Of a stretch of 64,000 nt of DNA, positions 10,412 through 21,533 are shown piece by piece (position 1 is the first letter of the stretch; the number at the start of each line of letters is the position of its first letter). The translations under genes and the position numbers were made by a program. The notes under the pieces were generated by a model that was given only the letters and a program-made list of their open reading frames with translations, had not been told where the DNA came from and did no database searches. The stretch spans positions 310,001 through 374,000 of the forward strand of contig NW_024037074.1 in NCBI RefSeq assembly GCF_015706575.1, in the 5' to 3' direction. The stretch comes from Patiria miniata. Taxonomy: Eukaryota > Echinodermata > Asteroidea > Valvatida > Asterinidae.

Positions 10412-12092
10412 TAAAATATAAATTATCCTGATGCAAATTCCATCAAAAGTCAAATACTGACAAAGTGTAATTTTTCTAATGATGAATGGAAAGAGAGCCA
10501 ACATGTTTGCAATTGTAGTGGCTTGGTGTAAGAGTATGGTCTTGTAATTGTAACAGCCCTTGGGTATGTTGCAGTTAGAATGTTAGAAGTGGATTGCACC
10601 AGAATTCCTGGTGTCAGTTTTACAGGACAAAAAGTAATGACAAAACTCTTCAATGAAAAGTATGCTAACATACAGTAGTCTGCTTTTACAAATATGTCTA
10701 AAAATAGGGAAATTGTTCAAACTGTATGTTGACCAGTATAGCTCAGCATGTCAATGCAATACTGTGTATTTACTCATGGAGGGCATTTATTGCTCAAGAT
10801 GCATGGCACTCAAACACAAAGCTGAAGGTACCATGGAGCACTTGGTCTTGGTAAAACACCACGCCCCACACCACAGGAGTCTTACAATATTGATCCAATT
10901 TTGTACCAGAGGCCATCTGCCCATTCACTGCTTGTACACGTTATACCGTGATCAATGCAGGGTACATTGAAAATAAAAGTGAGATAGCATTGGCACCCAA
11001 GTCATATTTAAGAGGATGACCTCCTTGGTGTGTGCAAGATACAATTATTACACATTATTGATGTGCAATGCCGTACATTTATTTATTTATTGGCAAGATG
11101 GCTTTTGTGCCAAAAGTAAGCCACTACTTCCTGCATCTTGGTGCCAAGACATGATATGACTGTGCGTTTATTTCGGTGTAAAGTAAAAACTTTACCCTTG
11201 GTTAAAGCCAAATTTATCAGATTTATAAATAAATGCAAATGTGAACATGTATGATCCGGCAAGGATTCTAAAGAGTAATTTAATAAGCAGTGAATGCAGC
11301 TGTGTCATTGCAATTGCTTCTTCAGGGAGTTTGGACCCTTCCCGTGCCGATCCCCAGTCCAACTGACTCAGTCGCTAGTACCTGATAATAAAAAGGGTCT
11401 CGATCTCAGGGTGACAAGTTTACAGTGCAGTGGAAACGATCATAGGTGAACTTTGCGCCATCCCTGATCAACACGAGGCATTGATGCACGGTGGAATATT
11501 TGTCTCTAAAGAAACACAGCAGAGCTGTTCACGTACAGTTTAAGTTAGCAGGGAAATGACAGTGACAGCTCATCAGATCCTGGTCGACTTTTACCCGTAT
11601 TATGCAGCACAACACCTGCAGTATTAGAAATCCAGGATAAGCCTTACTGGATGATATGCAAGAAACTTGGCATAAACACCTGCAGACTCAACTAGGCCTG
11701 AAGTGATTGCAAGTAGTACAAGCTGCCCCTTGCTGTACATACGCCTAGTGAGATGGCTGTTTTCCCCGAGTTGTCACATCGGTAATCCTGCCAAACCTCC
11801 ACTAACGGTGTAACAGATAAGCATCTAGTTGGCCGTTTAAAGATGTCTGTATCCTAGGATACATGTACTTCAAAGCCAGAGATGATGTAAATCGGAGCTG
11901 TGCTTGTACATCAGAGATTCTGCCATTGAAGTAGCTTAATAAAAACTGTACGTGGACATGTTTTCTTGAGCTGTAGGATGTTGCAGAGACTCTGCTTAAA
12001 ACTGGAAACTTTGCAGCAGAACATGGAATACCTGCATGTCGATGATTTTGTTCTGATAATGTTTTCTGAGCTCGTTTGCACGGCAGTGGCTC

Positions 12093-12814
12093 GGCTCATT
12101 ATCCTCAAGTATTGCAGCGGGACATCTGATACAGCAGCTTTGTGTATGTCCTGGGTTAGTTTGAGCTGTGGGTCACCCTGCATAAATCCGCTGAACCTGA
12201 AACTTTGCAGCAGGACTTGGCATAGATGATCAAGGATTCAGCTGTGATAGTGATATTTTCTGATGAGCTCTTCAGCATTACAGAGACTCAGCTAGATCGA
12301 GACCCTTAAGCAATGCAGTGGCACTTGGCATAAAGGCGAGATGCTTGTAATTAGCAGAGAGTTTAAAAGAGGAGGTGCCTGATCCTTGGAATAGCCCAAC
12401 ATCAGGGTGACAGTGGGGTATCAGTATCTGGCTGTCGGTGAAGGCAGTGTTTTGGCTCATTATCCTCAAGTATTGCAGCGGGACATCTGATACAGCAGCT
12501 TTGTGCATGTCCTAGGTTCATTTGAGCTGTGGGTCTGGGTCACTCTGCAGAAATCCGCCGAACCTGAAACTTTGCAGCAGGACTTGGCATAGATGATCAA
12601 GGATTCAGCTCTGATAATGATATTTTCTGATGAACTCTTCAGCAGTACAGAGACTCGGCTGGATCGAGACCCTTAAACAATGCAGTGGCACTTGGCATAA
12701 AAGCGAGATGCTTGTAATCAGCATAGAGAGTTAAAAAGAGGAGGTGCCTGATCCTTGGAATAACCCAACATCAGGGTGACAGTGGGGTATCAGTATCTGG
12801 CTGTCGGTGAAGGC
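12093..12814 (+). repeat. 361-bp direct tandem duplication
   Basis: Unit 1 (12,093-12,453) and unit 2 (12,454-12,814) both run from GGCTCATTATCCTCAAG to GGCTGTCGGTGAAGGC, with scattered differences. Segmental copy 2 has a single unit (about 32,468-32,820), so the doubling occurred after the segmental duplication or was lost in copy 2. A shorter relative of the unit's 3' end recurs at 14,150-14,208. Confidence 0.85.
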
Positions 12815-13143
12815 GTAATCCATACTGTCGTTTGAGACTGAAGTATCACATGATATGCATAATTCATCCGTTGTTTTATTAGAACGAAAAATTTAGATTC
12901 TTGAAAGTGACAGTTTAATATTTGATCCAGCAACATTTAAATGTATTGCTTTTATACTTTATGAAACAAAGCATTTAAAAGCTGTTATAATTTTAGCAAT
13001 TGTATATTTTTGTGGTCACTTTTCATTGTGATGAATTCTTTTTAATTGATACTTTACGTAGTAGAGACTTTTGATGGAAATTGCGTCAGGTTGGTGTAAT
13101 TTTAATGTAAGGTTTTTCACAATGACACGATTCTCAATTTTAA

Positions 13144-13479
13144 CCCTCCTGCTGTTTCAACGGTCACAGACAGTAAAAAAATAATCCTCTTCCTCTGCCA
13201 TGCTTTTTACCTAAGCTAGTCACCAACAGTCAGATCATATTTCAAGCAAGCTAGCATGTGACTAGTCAAACTCAGTCATCAGACAACAGCAGGCAGGAAG
13301 TAGGCACAGCTGTCTTATCAATCATCTACAGTCAAAGTATAGCTGTATCAAGTTACATAAACAGTCACAGCCAGTCAATCCTGCTTTATAAGGGCTGGGA
13401 GCTCTTAACTGTTGAAAACAGTCACTTGTGAGAATTAGACTGAAAGGACAACTTTAAACAGAATGTTTGCATAGGAGGG
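13144..13479 (+). mobile_element. piggyBac-type MITE with TTAA target duplication
   Basis: A 336-bp non-coding element starts CCCTCCT and ends AGGAGGG (inverted termini). It is flanked on both sides by TTAA (13,140-13,143 and 13,480-13,483). TTAA duplication plus CCC-starting termini is the signature of the piggyBac superfamily. The interior has repeated CAGTCA words and no transposase. The orthologous position in segmental copy 2 is occupied too, so insertion predates the duplication. Confidence 0.8.
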
Positions 13480-14465
13480 TTAAATGTTGAATTTGCCCTT
13501 CACTGATTACGGCAGTTGAGGGCAAAACCAAGTGAAATATTGGCTTAAATATATGAAGGTGTTCAGACCAAATGCCTTTGTAAAAACTAATTTGATGCAT
13601 AAAAAGTACAGTGGCCTTTATTTAGCTGGATGGTGGTATTGGTGGGGGGAAGGCCCCTGGCAGCATTTAATGGTGTCATAAAAGAACAATCTTTTTAAGA
13701 GCTTTTAAGATAGTTCAGACACCCCCCCCCCCCCGCCACAAAAAGCTATGCTACTGATTACATTCAAACATGTTAACTAATTTGTGTTCATTAATTAATT
13801 TAATTCACTTGTGCCTGCCAACCTACATGTACCTGAAGATTCATTTTTGATAACAACCATTTTTTTAAAATTTATATTTTTAACTAAATATTCCTTTCAG
13901 TTTTAGTGGGAAACACAAGCCGAGGTGGTGGTTTGTTGTATAGCCCAACCATAAAGCCAAGGCCCCTAAAATGTGTGGGCTACAAACCATCTAGAAACAA
14001 CACAGAAAACATAAACTCATGAAATTGAACATGAAAGTTCATCATGCCAATGTGGTTTGTGTTGCCTGTGAATGTGCTTTCCATGAATATGATGCCATTT
14101 TCTACAACATTTTTGTGTGGTATGTGGAAATAAGGAATAGGCGCCCAATCCTCGGAATAACCCAACATCAGGGTGACACTGGGGGTATCTCCAGCTGTCG
14201 GTGAAGGCGTCGATGACCCTACACTTCGGTTTAGGAGCCTCTTGTTGACTGTTTTTACTCTTCATTAAACTAATGCTTTTCATCTGTTGCTTATTAAAGC
14301 TTTACATGTACCGGTACCTTATTTGAAGGCAAAGTAAAGCCATATTTTTTTCTGACCGTGTACCTCACTCATTACAGTAATGAGTTCAAGGGCTTTTAAA
14401 GTTAATGTTAGTTTTCAATAGTCTAGCATTTTATTTATAAAAGTGTGAATGGGGTTTACATTAAA

Positions 14466-14564
14466 AATTCTTTAAGTAATGAAGGCTAATCCTTCTTATG
14501 GATGTACATGTAAACTTTACATGTACATCCATAAGAAGGATTAGCCTTCATTACTTAAAGAATT
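14466..14564. repeat. Perfect 49-bp palindrome with a 1-nt centre
   Basis: Left arm 14,466-14,514 and right arm 14,516-14,564 are exact reverse complements around c14,515. Segmental copy 2 contains only the right arm (about 34,550-34,598). In copy 1 the extra sequence lies between GGGGTTTACAT and the retained arm. It could extrude as a cruciform. Confidence 0.9.
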
Positions 14565-14585
14565 AATTACCCAACCCTTTCATAG

Positions 14586-14813
14586 GCACTGAAGTGTCCA
14601 AAACTGCCATGCCTAATCACTGTAGTGTCCAAAACTGCCATGCCTATTCACTGTAGTGTCCAAAACTGCCATGCCTAATATTAGGCATGGCAGTTTTGGA
14701 CACTATATGATTAGGCATGGCAGTTTTGGACACTATAGTGATTAGGCATGGCAGTTTTGGACACTATATAATCACTGTAGTGTCCAAAACTGCAATGCCT
14801 AATCACTGTAGCG
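14586..14813. repeat. Cluster of 31-bp units in both orientations
   Basis: A unit built on CACTGTAGTGTCCAAAACTG plus CCATGCCTAAT occurs about three times forward, three times inverted, then once or twice forward again. The block can fold on itself. The unit order differs at the equivalent place in segmental copy 2 (34,617-34,975). Confidence 0.9.
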
Positions 14814-15673
14814 CCTGAAACAGCCTGTGCACTCCATGGATTTATTGATTAATTGTTTATTGATTACAAAATACACAATGTAGTACAAGTGCTGATGGAA
14901 TTACCATTTATTTAAAATATGACCAGGAAGGAATGCATAAAATACTGTCATTTTCTTTGATACAAAATTAGTCAGCTGATGCTGTTTTCCTAGATGAACT
15001 TTTGTGTCAAGTCACTGTAAATATTAACATTAGGTATTTGCAATTTTGTCTTTTGGGCAATCCAAATTTCCTAATTATTTGAGCTAAATATATTTGAATA
15101 TAAACAGGAGGTCATTTGTTCACTAAAAGCTGACTAAGCTTGTGATTTTTTTCCTACCGAGCTCTTAGAAAGCACTGGTGTACCTGTACATGTACATATA
15201 CCCACAATGACAAACTATCCAATCATAAATCAGGTCTTCATCATTCAATCCTTTGAATCACATTTCGCATCCGTTGAATATTGTCCCTTGCAATATTTAA
15301 GGTCGTTCGCGTAATAGGTACTAACAGGTACTGAAATAGTCTTAAATATATTGAATATTCTGTTGTTCATAATGAACGATTCCATGGCAAACTCTTGGCC
15401 AAAGAAATCTTGTCCACTTGACCATTATGAAAGCTAATTACATTGAGCTATTAGCAGATACCCTTCAAGATATTCTTGGCTGGTTCATGTTCAGATTCCG
15501 AGGAAGTGCAGTTGAACCCTTTATGATATCTTTCACGTTGCCTCTTGCATTTTCTTTGCTCTCCTTAACTTCAACAAAGCCTCTGATACACAATCTGGAC
15601 AGGGTAAGACTTGCTTTGATGATGTCTACAATCATATATCTCTTGTTCTTTGAGCAGACAAGACTGCTTTTGC

Positions 15674-16234
15674 CAGTCGATTCTAATGATACATCCTTTC
15701 CTATGAACACAACACCAAATTAATATACGACATATATCACCATATAGGGTACGGCTTGCCAAGGGGCAGTCAACCAGTTGGTGCTGGATTTTTAATTGTT
15801 TAATTACAAACAATAGGCCTAATTACGCAAATTCCATGTAATTGAATTTTTTAAACACTGTTACAAACTCCCGAAGAAACCCAAACCCACTAGATTAAAA
15901 ACCAGAGATAAAACTCAATGAGCAAAAACTCTGGAAAACCTTGTGGTTGCCAGCAAAACAAAACATTTCGCACGTTTACACAAAGCTATTTTTAAAGCTG
16001 ATCCATTCTCAGTTTGTCCTTAACTGAACTGAAGTCGCAAGCTAGAATGATCCCACCACACCTTCGCCTCGTACGTTCTACGTACGTTCTATGTTAAACG
16101 CACGTTCTTTCCTATGCAAATTTGACACACCCTTTCTACCCTTATGTAACTCCGCCTCCCAGAATTCATTCCTCAACCGATTAGACACATTTGCCTGCTA
16201 TACAACTGTAACGCAGGCAAAGATAATTCTTATT
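15674..16234 (+). repeat. Sequence present only in segmental copy 1 (about 560 bp)
   Basis: Copy 2 jumps from CTCTTGCC to CTGGAATTAATC (around 35,836-35,850). The extra block here contains AAAACTCTGGAAAACCTTGT and GCTAGAATG, shared with 19,103-19,380, so it is at least partly a dispersed repeat. It could be an insertion in copy 1 or a deletion in copy 2; no clear target duplication is visible. Confidence 0.65.
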
Positions 16235-16744
16235 CTGGAATTAATCGTGACAGGGCCAACACATGTATCCCCACAGGAAACAAAAGGGGACGCTGCATCA
16301 TTATGCCAACAATGCTGTGTTATTTTGATAAGTTTTCACCAATTTTGTATTGTGTGCAGAATGCTTATTTTTGCTCTGCACTGCCAGTATTTTTGTTTTT
16401 GCAGAACCTGAAAATATAGGCCTAATCCTTTGAAATAATTACTTTCTTGTATAGCAACATGAGAACTACGTGTGTAGCCCTCTTAAGCAGGGACACTATA
16501 TTGTAGTTGCAGCCCATGAGGTCTTGGTGAAGTTTACAATGTATTTTGCTGACAAACACCAATGAGGAACAGGGTGATGATACCATGTCACGTAGATACC
16601 CTGAATAACTGGATAACTTGCAGATGGGGTGTAGTGAGCTTCTAATAATTGCCTGTCGATACAGCTAGGCATGATATGATGATTTTAGGTTGATCTGTTT
16701 TGACTCTGCATGAATGCCAGAGAGTAGCACATCAGTGGAGCTTG

Positions 16745-18264
16745 AAAAGATCAAGACGATCAGAATACAAAAACCAAATATTGGACAAGTTCAGTTCTAT
16801 GTACACATTATTATGTGCAATATAATTTGCAAGTCAACTTCTTCCACTTGCAGTATTTACAATTATTATTAAGTCATAAAAAGATCTGTTGTCAAACTTT
16901 ATACACATGTACGTCAACTTATGCAGTGCTCCGAATCACTAGGAAGGTGGAAAACAATAAAGGTATATCGCAAAATAAACGCGGTATATTTCTAAGTTAT
17001 GAACTCTTAATTCAAACAATTCAAAAAGAAGAATTGTGAAATGAAATAAATCACTGGTTTTAGTTTCTGATTATGCGCAACTTAAAGTAGAACGCAATAG
17101 GCTTGGTACTTTTCATCATTGCTTTTCCCACTAGTATAAAACGACATTACTGTAACTATCAGTTTAAAAATATCAGCAACAACTTCAAATCTCAATTCTC
17201 AACAAAAGTGGGGATAATGTACACCCCTGCTTAGCACCTTTGAAAATTGAAAGGGGTCGGATATAAAACCATTAATTAAAACCCATAATATAATGAATAA
17301 AAACAGGGCCGAAACAGGTTCCAAAGCTTTAAAATGAAAATTCTAAATAACCCTTCAAAAGTTTTTTATTGATAAGGCATATCAATTTGTTTATGGCCGA
17401 AACCGCACTCCTATTTATCTTATTTGATTCAACTCGATTTTGCACATTGCTCAATTTTAACAAAATGTAAGACACGCGTGTGTGTGGAAGTGAACGTACT
17501 TTGTGTGCTATATCTTTGGACCTGATTATCGAATAGCACGCACGCACACACAAAATGCAATGCCCATGGCGTATGTGAGCGGGGTTATGATTGGCGATCA
17601 TCTTCTTCAATCCTAAAAGTACAGGTCTTAACAAGGTCTAATCAGAATACATAATTAGTTAGACCAGAACCTTCCCTAACAATGCTTTTTTTAAGAAGGC
17701 CATACGGTGGCGCTGTTTGTATTTACGGCGAGTTGAAATGGTGCAGGTTTTACTGAAAACTATGATTTACACATAATCGTGTTAAATTCTGCTAAAACAA
17801 CAATATCAATCCTGAAAAGTACAGGCTTTCCTGTTAATATAAATTCAATATTTCTTATCAGTATGATGTACATGTAGAATATTATTGTCTGTCTTGTATT
17901 CTTTTAAGAAGTGAAAGCGTTGTTCCGTTTTTCAATGGTGTACAAAAAGAGACATCGAGGCACAGTTTTTGATGGCAACTCCCATAGCGGAATATCAGGG
18001 ACTGTGTGGGCGCTTGAAAAGGAGCGCTAACAAATTGATATGAAATGACCAAGGAATTAATACCCTTTGAACTTATCCGCTCCGTTCACAAGTACCCCCT
18101 CACCGGCAAAGGAAGTACAGTTGGGGGTGCGCGGCCACTGCGTGTACATGAAACAAATCCCCTGGTGTACGCGTGTCACACACAAGGAACGGTGCGCGTC
18201 AACCAGCGAAATGTACCGCCCATGGGACGTCGTTGCTAGGTAAAAGGGCGCCCTCTTTTGGTAG
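16745..18264. other. No gene recognised
   Basis: AT-rich sequence after the end of the segmental duplication. The open frames at 16,815 (plus) and 17,329 (minus) have no recognisable motif. CG-containing sequence at 18,060-18,260 produces overlapping open frames on both strands without family resemblance. Confidence 0.4.
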
Positions 18265-18640
18265 CGCATGGAGCTCATATAGTCGACCAAATCTGGCGTT
18301 ATTGTGAATACTTCTGCCTTTTGATCCTGCAGGTCTGGAAAGGATTAATATTAAACAAAAGGGATAACTTTGCCCAGACGAAGGTAAATAGCTTTAGAGA
18401 CAATCTTGTAATCTACGTTGAGTAACCAAATTAGTCTTTTTTTCTGAGGATTCAGCTGATCTCCAGCTTTTTCAAGCAAAGTTATCATACTTCTGTGTTT
18501 GAAAGTTGGCGAGATGTTATCGTCAAAAGATCTATGATACACTTTCAGAAGATCTAGTCTGAGCATAAAAGATCCCAAAATTGAACGTAGAATTCTTTGG
18601 GCAAGTCATCATCTCCCGGCGTTTTATTAGTCTGCATACT
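18265..18640 (-). mobile_element. LINE reverse transcriptase fragment, broken
   Basis: The minus strand carries the finger and palm-entry motifs of a LINE reverse transcriptase in order: NKTPGDDDLPKEFYVQFWDL (the usual NKSPGxDGLPxEFY block), then HRSMITLLEKAGDQLNP, then WLLNVDYKIVSKAI (the usual PISLLNxDYKIxxKAL block), then a frame-shifted DQT...I-K relic. At least two frame changes and a stop after VIPFV interrupt it. The catalytic YxDD motif lies beyond the fragment. The pattern is closest to the L1/Tx1 style of RT. It is a dead insertion remnant. Confidence 0.75.
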
Positions 18641-18744
18641 TCATAAGTGGGAGAATCATGGCAGTAGAGTTACTTATGTTTGCCCCTGAAACTAGGAATT
18701 ATGTTTTCATAATTAAGAAAGAAGAAATAATTGTCTCGAAAGAT

Positions 18745-18986
18745 GGGGGGGGGGGGGGGGGGGGGGCTCGTGCCATATTTTCTATGGGGAGCGCTGATAA
18801 AATCCTACAATCAGGCACACTATACATGTTGTAGGCCTATTAACTAAAAGTGTACAAATGCACCCTTCTCATTTAGGGGGAGACCGTTCCCCTGTACATC
18901 AAATTCTTACACTTTGCTAGTGCTTTTTTTTTTTGTATGGAATTTGGGGGGGGGGGGCTAGCCAAATTTTTGCCCCCCCCCCCCCC
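18745..18986. repeat. Long poly-G and G/C foldback tracts
   Basis: There are 22 consecutive G at 18,745-18,766. Then 12 G at 18,946-18,957 are separated by 15 nt from 14 C at 18,973-18,986, which could form a hairpin. Lengths of such tracts are unreliable in assemblies. Confidence 0.8.
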
Positions 18987-19099
18987 GGTAGAACCGCCAC
19001 TGCTTTCATTTATGTTTGCTGTAAATTAAAATTTTAATTAATACTGAATTTGTATAGATCTATGATTTCATTCTATTACTTGTCAAGTGCCCAGAGTGA

Positions 19100-19380
19100 A
19101 ACACCAGAGGTAAAACTCTATGAGGTAAAAACTCTGGAAAACCTTGTGGCCGATCCCTTATACATTAACTTTAATACTTACATACTCCGAGTTTCTCCTC
19201 TTCTTTTAAATTAAGATATACGATGTATTGTGGTCATTATGAAAATTACTGACCTAGCGACGTGGTGAACACAGGCTAGAATGGCCATACTACAGCCACA
19301 CACGCCCTTAATTTACTCGATTACGTCCTCAATGACATTCTATTCAAATTTAACCTATTCTTTATCATGATCACTCAAGG
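19100..19380 (+). repeat. Dispersed repeat related to 15,900-16,200, with a partial copy at 19,915-19,977
   Basis: ACCAGAG...AAAACTCTGGAAAACCTTGTGG and GCTAGAATGG match the copy 1-specific block at 15,901-16,050. The end of this repeat, including TGACATTCTATTCAAATTTA and CATGATCACTCAAG, recurs almost exactly at 19,915-19,977. It is non-coding. Confidence 0.6.
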
Positions 19381-19723
19381 GAATGTACATGTACATGTAC
19401 ATCATTGGCATTTGCATTAATTTTCAGAAATGAACTACTTGAGGGGTTAGTATAATATATCAAATTATTGTTACACTGACATGTCTGAAGTTTTGTGTTG
19501 GAAATTGCTGGAAAAACTAAGAAAAACAAAAATGTAGAGTATTCTGGTTCCCTGACTCCACTGAAGATTAAATGGATTAATTTATAGATGCCGGAAAATT
19601 GTACGATTAGGGAACCAGTCTAGCTGGCCTGCACCTATTCAGAACATGCAACCAATAGCAAACAAAATTTGGACTGAAAAAAAATTTGTACATTTTGAGC
19701 AGTAGTTGAAAAACAGTTAAGTT

Positions 19724-19757
19724 TTTCCAACGGTGGTCAGCCGACCACCGTTGGAAA
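19724..19757. repeat. Perfect 15-bp hairpin with an AGCC loop
   Basis: TTTCCAACGGTGGTC and its exact complement flank AGCC. It is an isolated GC-rich hairpin in AT-rich DNA. No gene or element boundary is evident around it. Confidence 0.8.
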
Positions 19758-20199
19758 TGTATACAAAATTACCATTTTCTTGAAAGTGACTTCACACCAG
19801 GTGCCATAATTTTACAGGATGCTTTAGACTGTCATTTACCAACATCCTGTTGTGTACTTCGTAAAAACTTGGTAGTTTTGTTTTTCGATGTTTGCAAATG
19901 TTGTATTTTCCCTTTAATTTACTCAATGACATTCTATTCAAATTTAACCTATTCTTTATCATGATCACTCAAGCATCAAGCTTGTAAGTAACATACGAAC
20001 ACATTTTCATGCTACTTCGCTTCGCTCATACGCATGAAAAACAGTTAGGTTTTACAGAACGTTATAAAGGAAAAGGAGGACACAATTTGTTCATATTCAG
20101 AATTTTATTATTATACATGATGGGGGCTGGCCTGCACACAGGCATGCAGGCTGAAATAACAAAGTATGCAAGGGGGAGAGATAATAGGGTCAATACATG

Positions 20200-20708
20200 T
20201 ACCTCAAAAAAGGCGACGATCAGCAGCATCTTAACCGACTGGGCCATGCTGGTAGTCTCGCTTTCTTCTTTTTCGGGCTTCAGTGTCCTTAAAAACTTCT
20301 TTCTCCGCTGTTATATGATTTTCTGTTGATCTGGAGACAAGTTGCCTGTTCCTTTTTGTTTGTCCATATACGAGACGGTCATCCACCCTGCCTTGCTCAA
20401 GTTGGCGATCTTAATCTTGTTCTTGTGTTCTGCCAGCAGCTGGCTTGGTCTGTATCGCCTTTAACGATAATTGCCGTCTTGATGTCGCCAAGGGCAATTT
20501 GAAGTTTCCCACAAAACTCAAATCGGGCCACGTTGCCTGGTTTTGTTAACTCTTTGGAGTCCAGTTTATTCTTGAGTTCCCGAATGGAGGTGGAGTCCTC
20601 TTTCGGTGCAGAGATAGCGTTAAACTTCTTGTCAAAGTAATCTTTACATTTGTCGAACATAAACGCCGACGGATCAGGATTCGTGGAGTGGTCTGCCTCT
20701 GTCGACAT
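20200..20708 (-). mobile_element. gag-like ORF1 fragment of a retroelement, frameshifted
   Basis: An open frame on the minus strand begins MSTEADHSTNPDPSAFMF at 20,708 and stays open to 20,397. It is charged and helical, with a FEFCGKLQIALGDIKTAI segment. After a frameshift near 20,440 another frame continues with LAEHKNKIKIANLSKAGWMT, and then a basic ARKRRKRDYQ tail in a third frame. The arrangement (FEFN-type helix, repeated acidic/basic helices, an IKIAxxSxxGW motif, basic tail) resembles gag-like ORF1 proteins of invertebrate retroelements that I have seen. I cannot name the clade. No RT is found downstream on this strand, so it is a remnant. A host gene remains possible. Confidence 0.45.
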
Positions 20709-21533
20709 TACGCAAACTAAGCCAAACTATGTAAGTAAATACCATAAGCAATGGAAGACGAATAAGGGTTGGATATACGGCGTGAGTGCCAGAACCTGAA
20801 GTGACTATTCTACACAATGAATAGCATGCGTGACCTGTCTGGCAATCCGACTGGTCAATGGTGGACTTAACTTCGGTCGGCCGAGGATGTCTGTCTCACT
20901 GCGGAGTTTGTCACACCAGACGTTACACCCAAAAACCCTGGTTTAAAATTAAGTACAAATTGTCACCAGTAATGCATCTCCTACAAAAGATTATTACATG
21001 CATCGTCCATAGCAGCTCAATATCATTTAACATACCATAAAATGCAAGGTACATTTTATACACAAAAACCCAAACAACTAGTTATTGCCAAGGCACATTT
21101 ACAATGTTTTACAACAGTTATACCAATATCAATTTGCACTTTGAAATGTTACTTTGGAATCTGCAAAGCAATAATAGTACTTACAGGTTATGGCAAATAA
21201 CCTGGTCTGTGTTTTATTGACGGTGACGAGGAGACGAGGACGCCCGCAGCCTACCAACTCTGTGGGACTCATTCCCAACAGTGCAAACAAATTGCACACT
21301 CGGCTTATTAAGAACGTACAACTCCCCAATGTGGGTACAAACTAACAAGCATAATATATACATGTAGTGTCCATCAGCGTAGCAAGGGGGGGGGGGGGTA
21401 TTTTACCCCCAATATTTGTGTGAAGACTGCCCTTTTCCATTCAAATGCCCTTTTTCACCAGTGCTTACCCCCTTCCTCATTTTGTTGTAAAGAGTGTCCT
21501 TTTTTGCAAAGTGCCCTTTTTTTCTGATCAAAA
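20709..21533. other. No gene recognised; leads into satellite array
   Basis: AT-rich sequence with a poly-G tract near 21,387. From 21,420 to 21,530 there is a diverged lead-in made of repeated CCCTTTT-type words, just before the first satellite monomer. Confidence 0.4.

Larger units (their letters stand above)
5521..16744 (+). repeat. Segmental duplication, copy 1 (about 11.2 kb)
   Basis: From GGACTCACAACCATAGGAAG to GTGGAGCTTG the sequence aligns collinearly, in direct orientation, with 25,567-36,350. Substitutions are visible every few tens of bases, with many small and several large indels. No host gene was recognised inside it: open frames at 6,779, 9,154, 12,000 and 15,418 are not maintained in the other copy. 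Copy 1-specific features are about 115 bp at 7,013-7,128, a 361-bp tandem duplication at 12,093, one arm of a palindrome at 14,466, and about 560 bp at 15,674-16,234. Uncollapsed alleles of a very polymorphic genome are the main alternative explanation. Confidence 0.9.

Noticed and set aside
15418..15723. 101-codon membrane-like frame
   Set aside because: The orthologous sequence in copy 2 (about 35,590-35,840) has large indels that destroy it. A minus-strand alternative is equally open.
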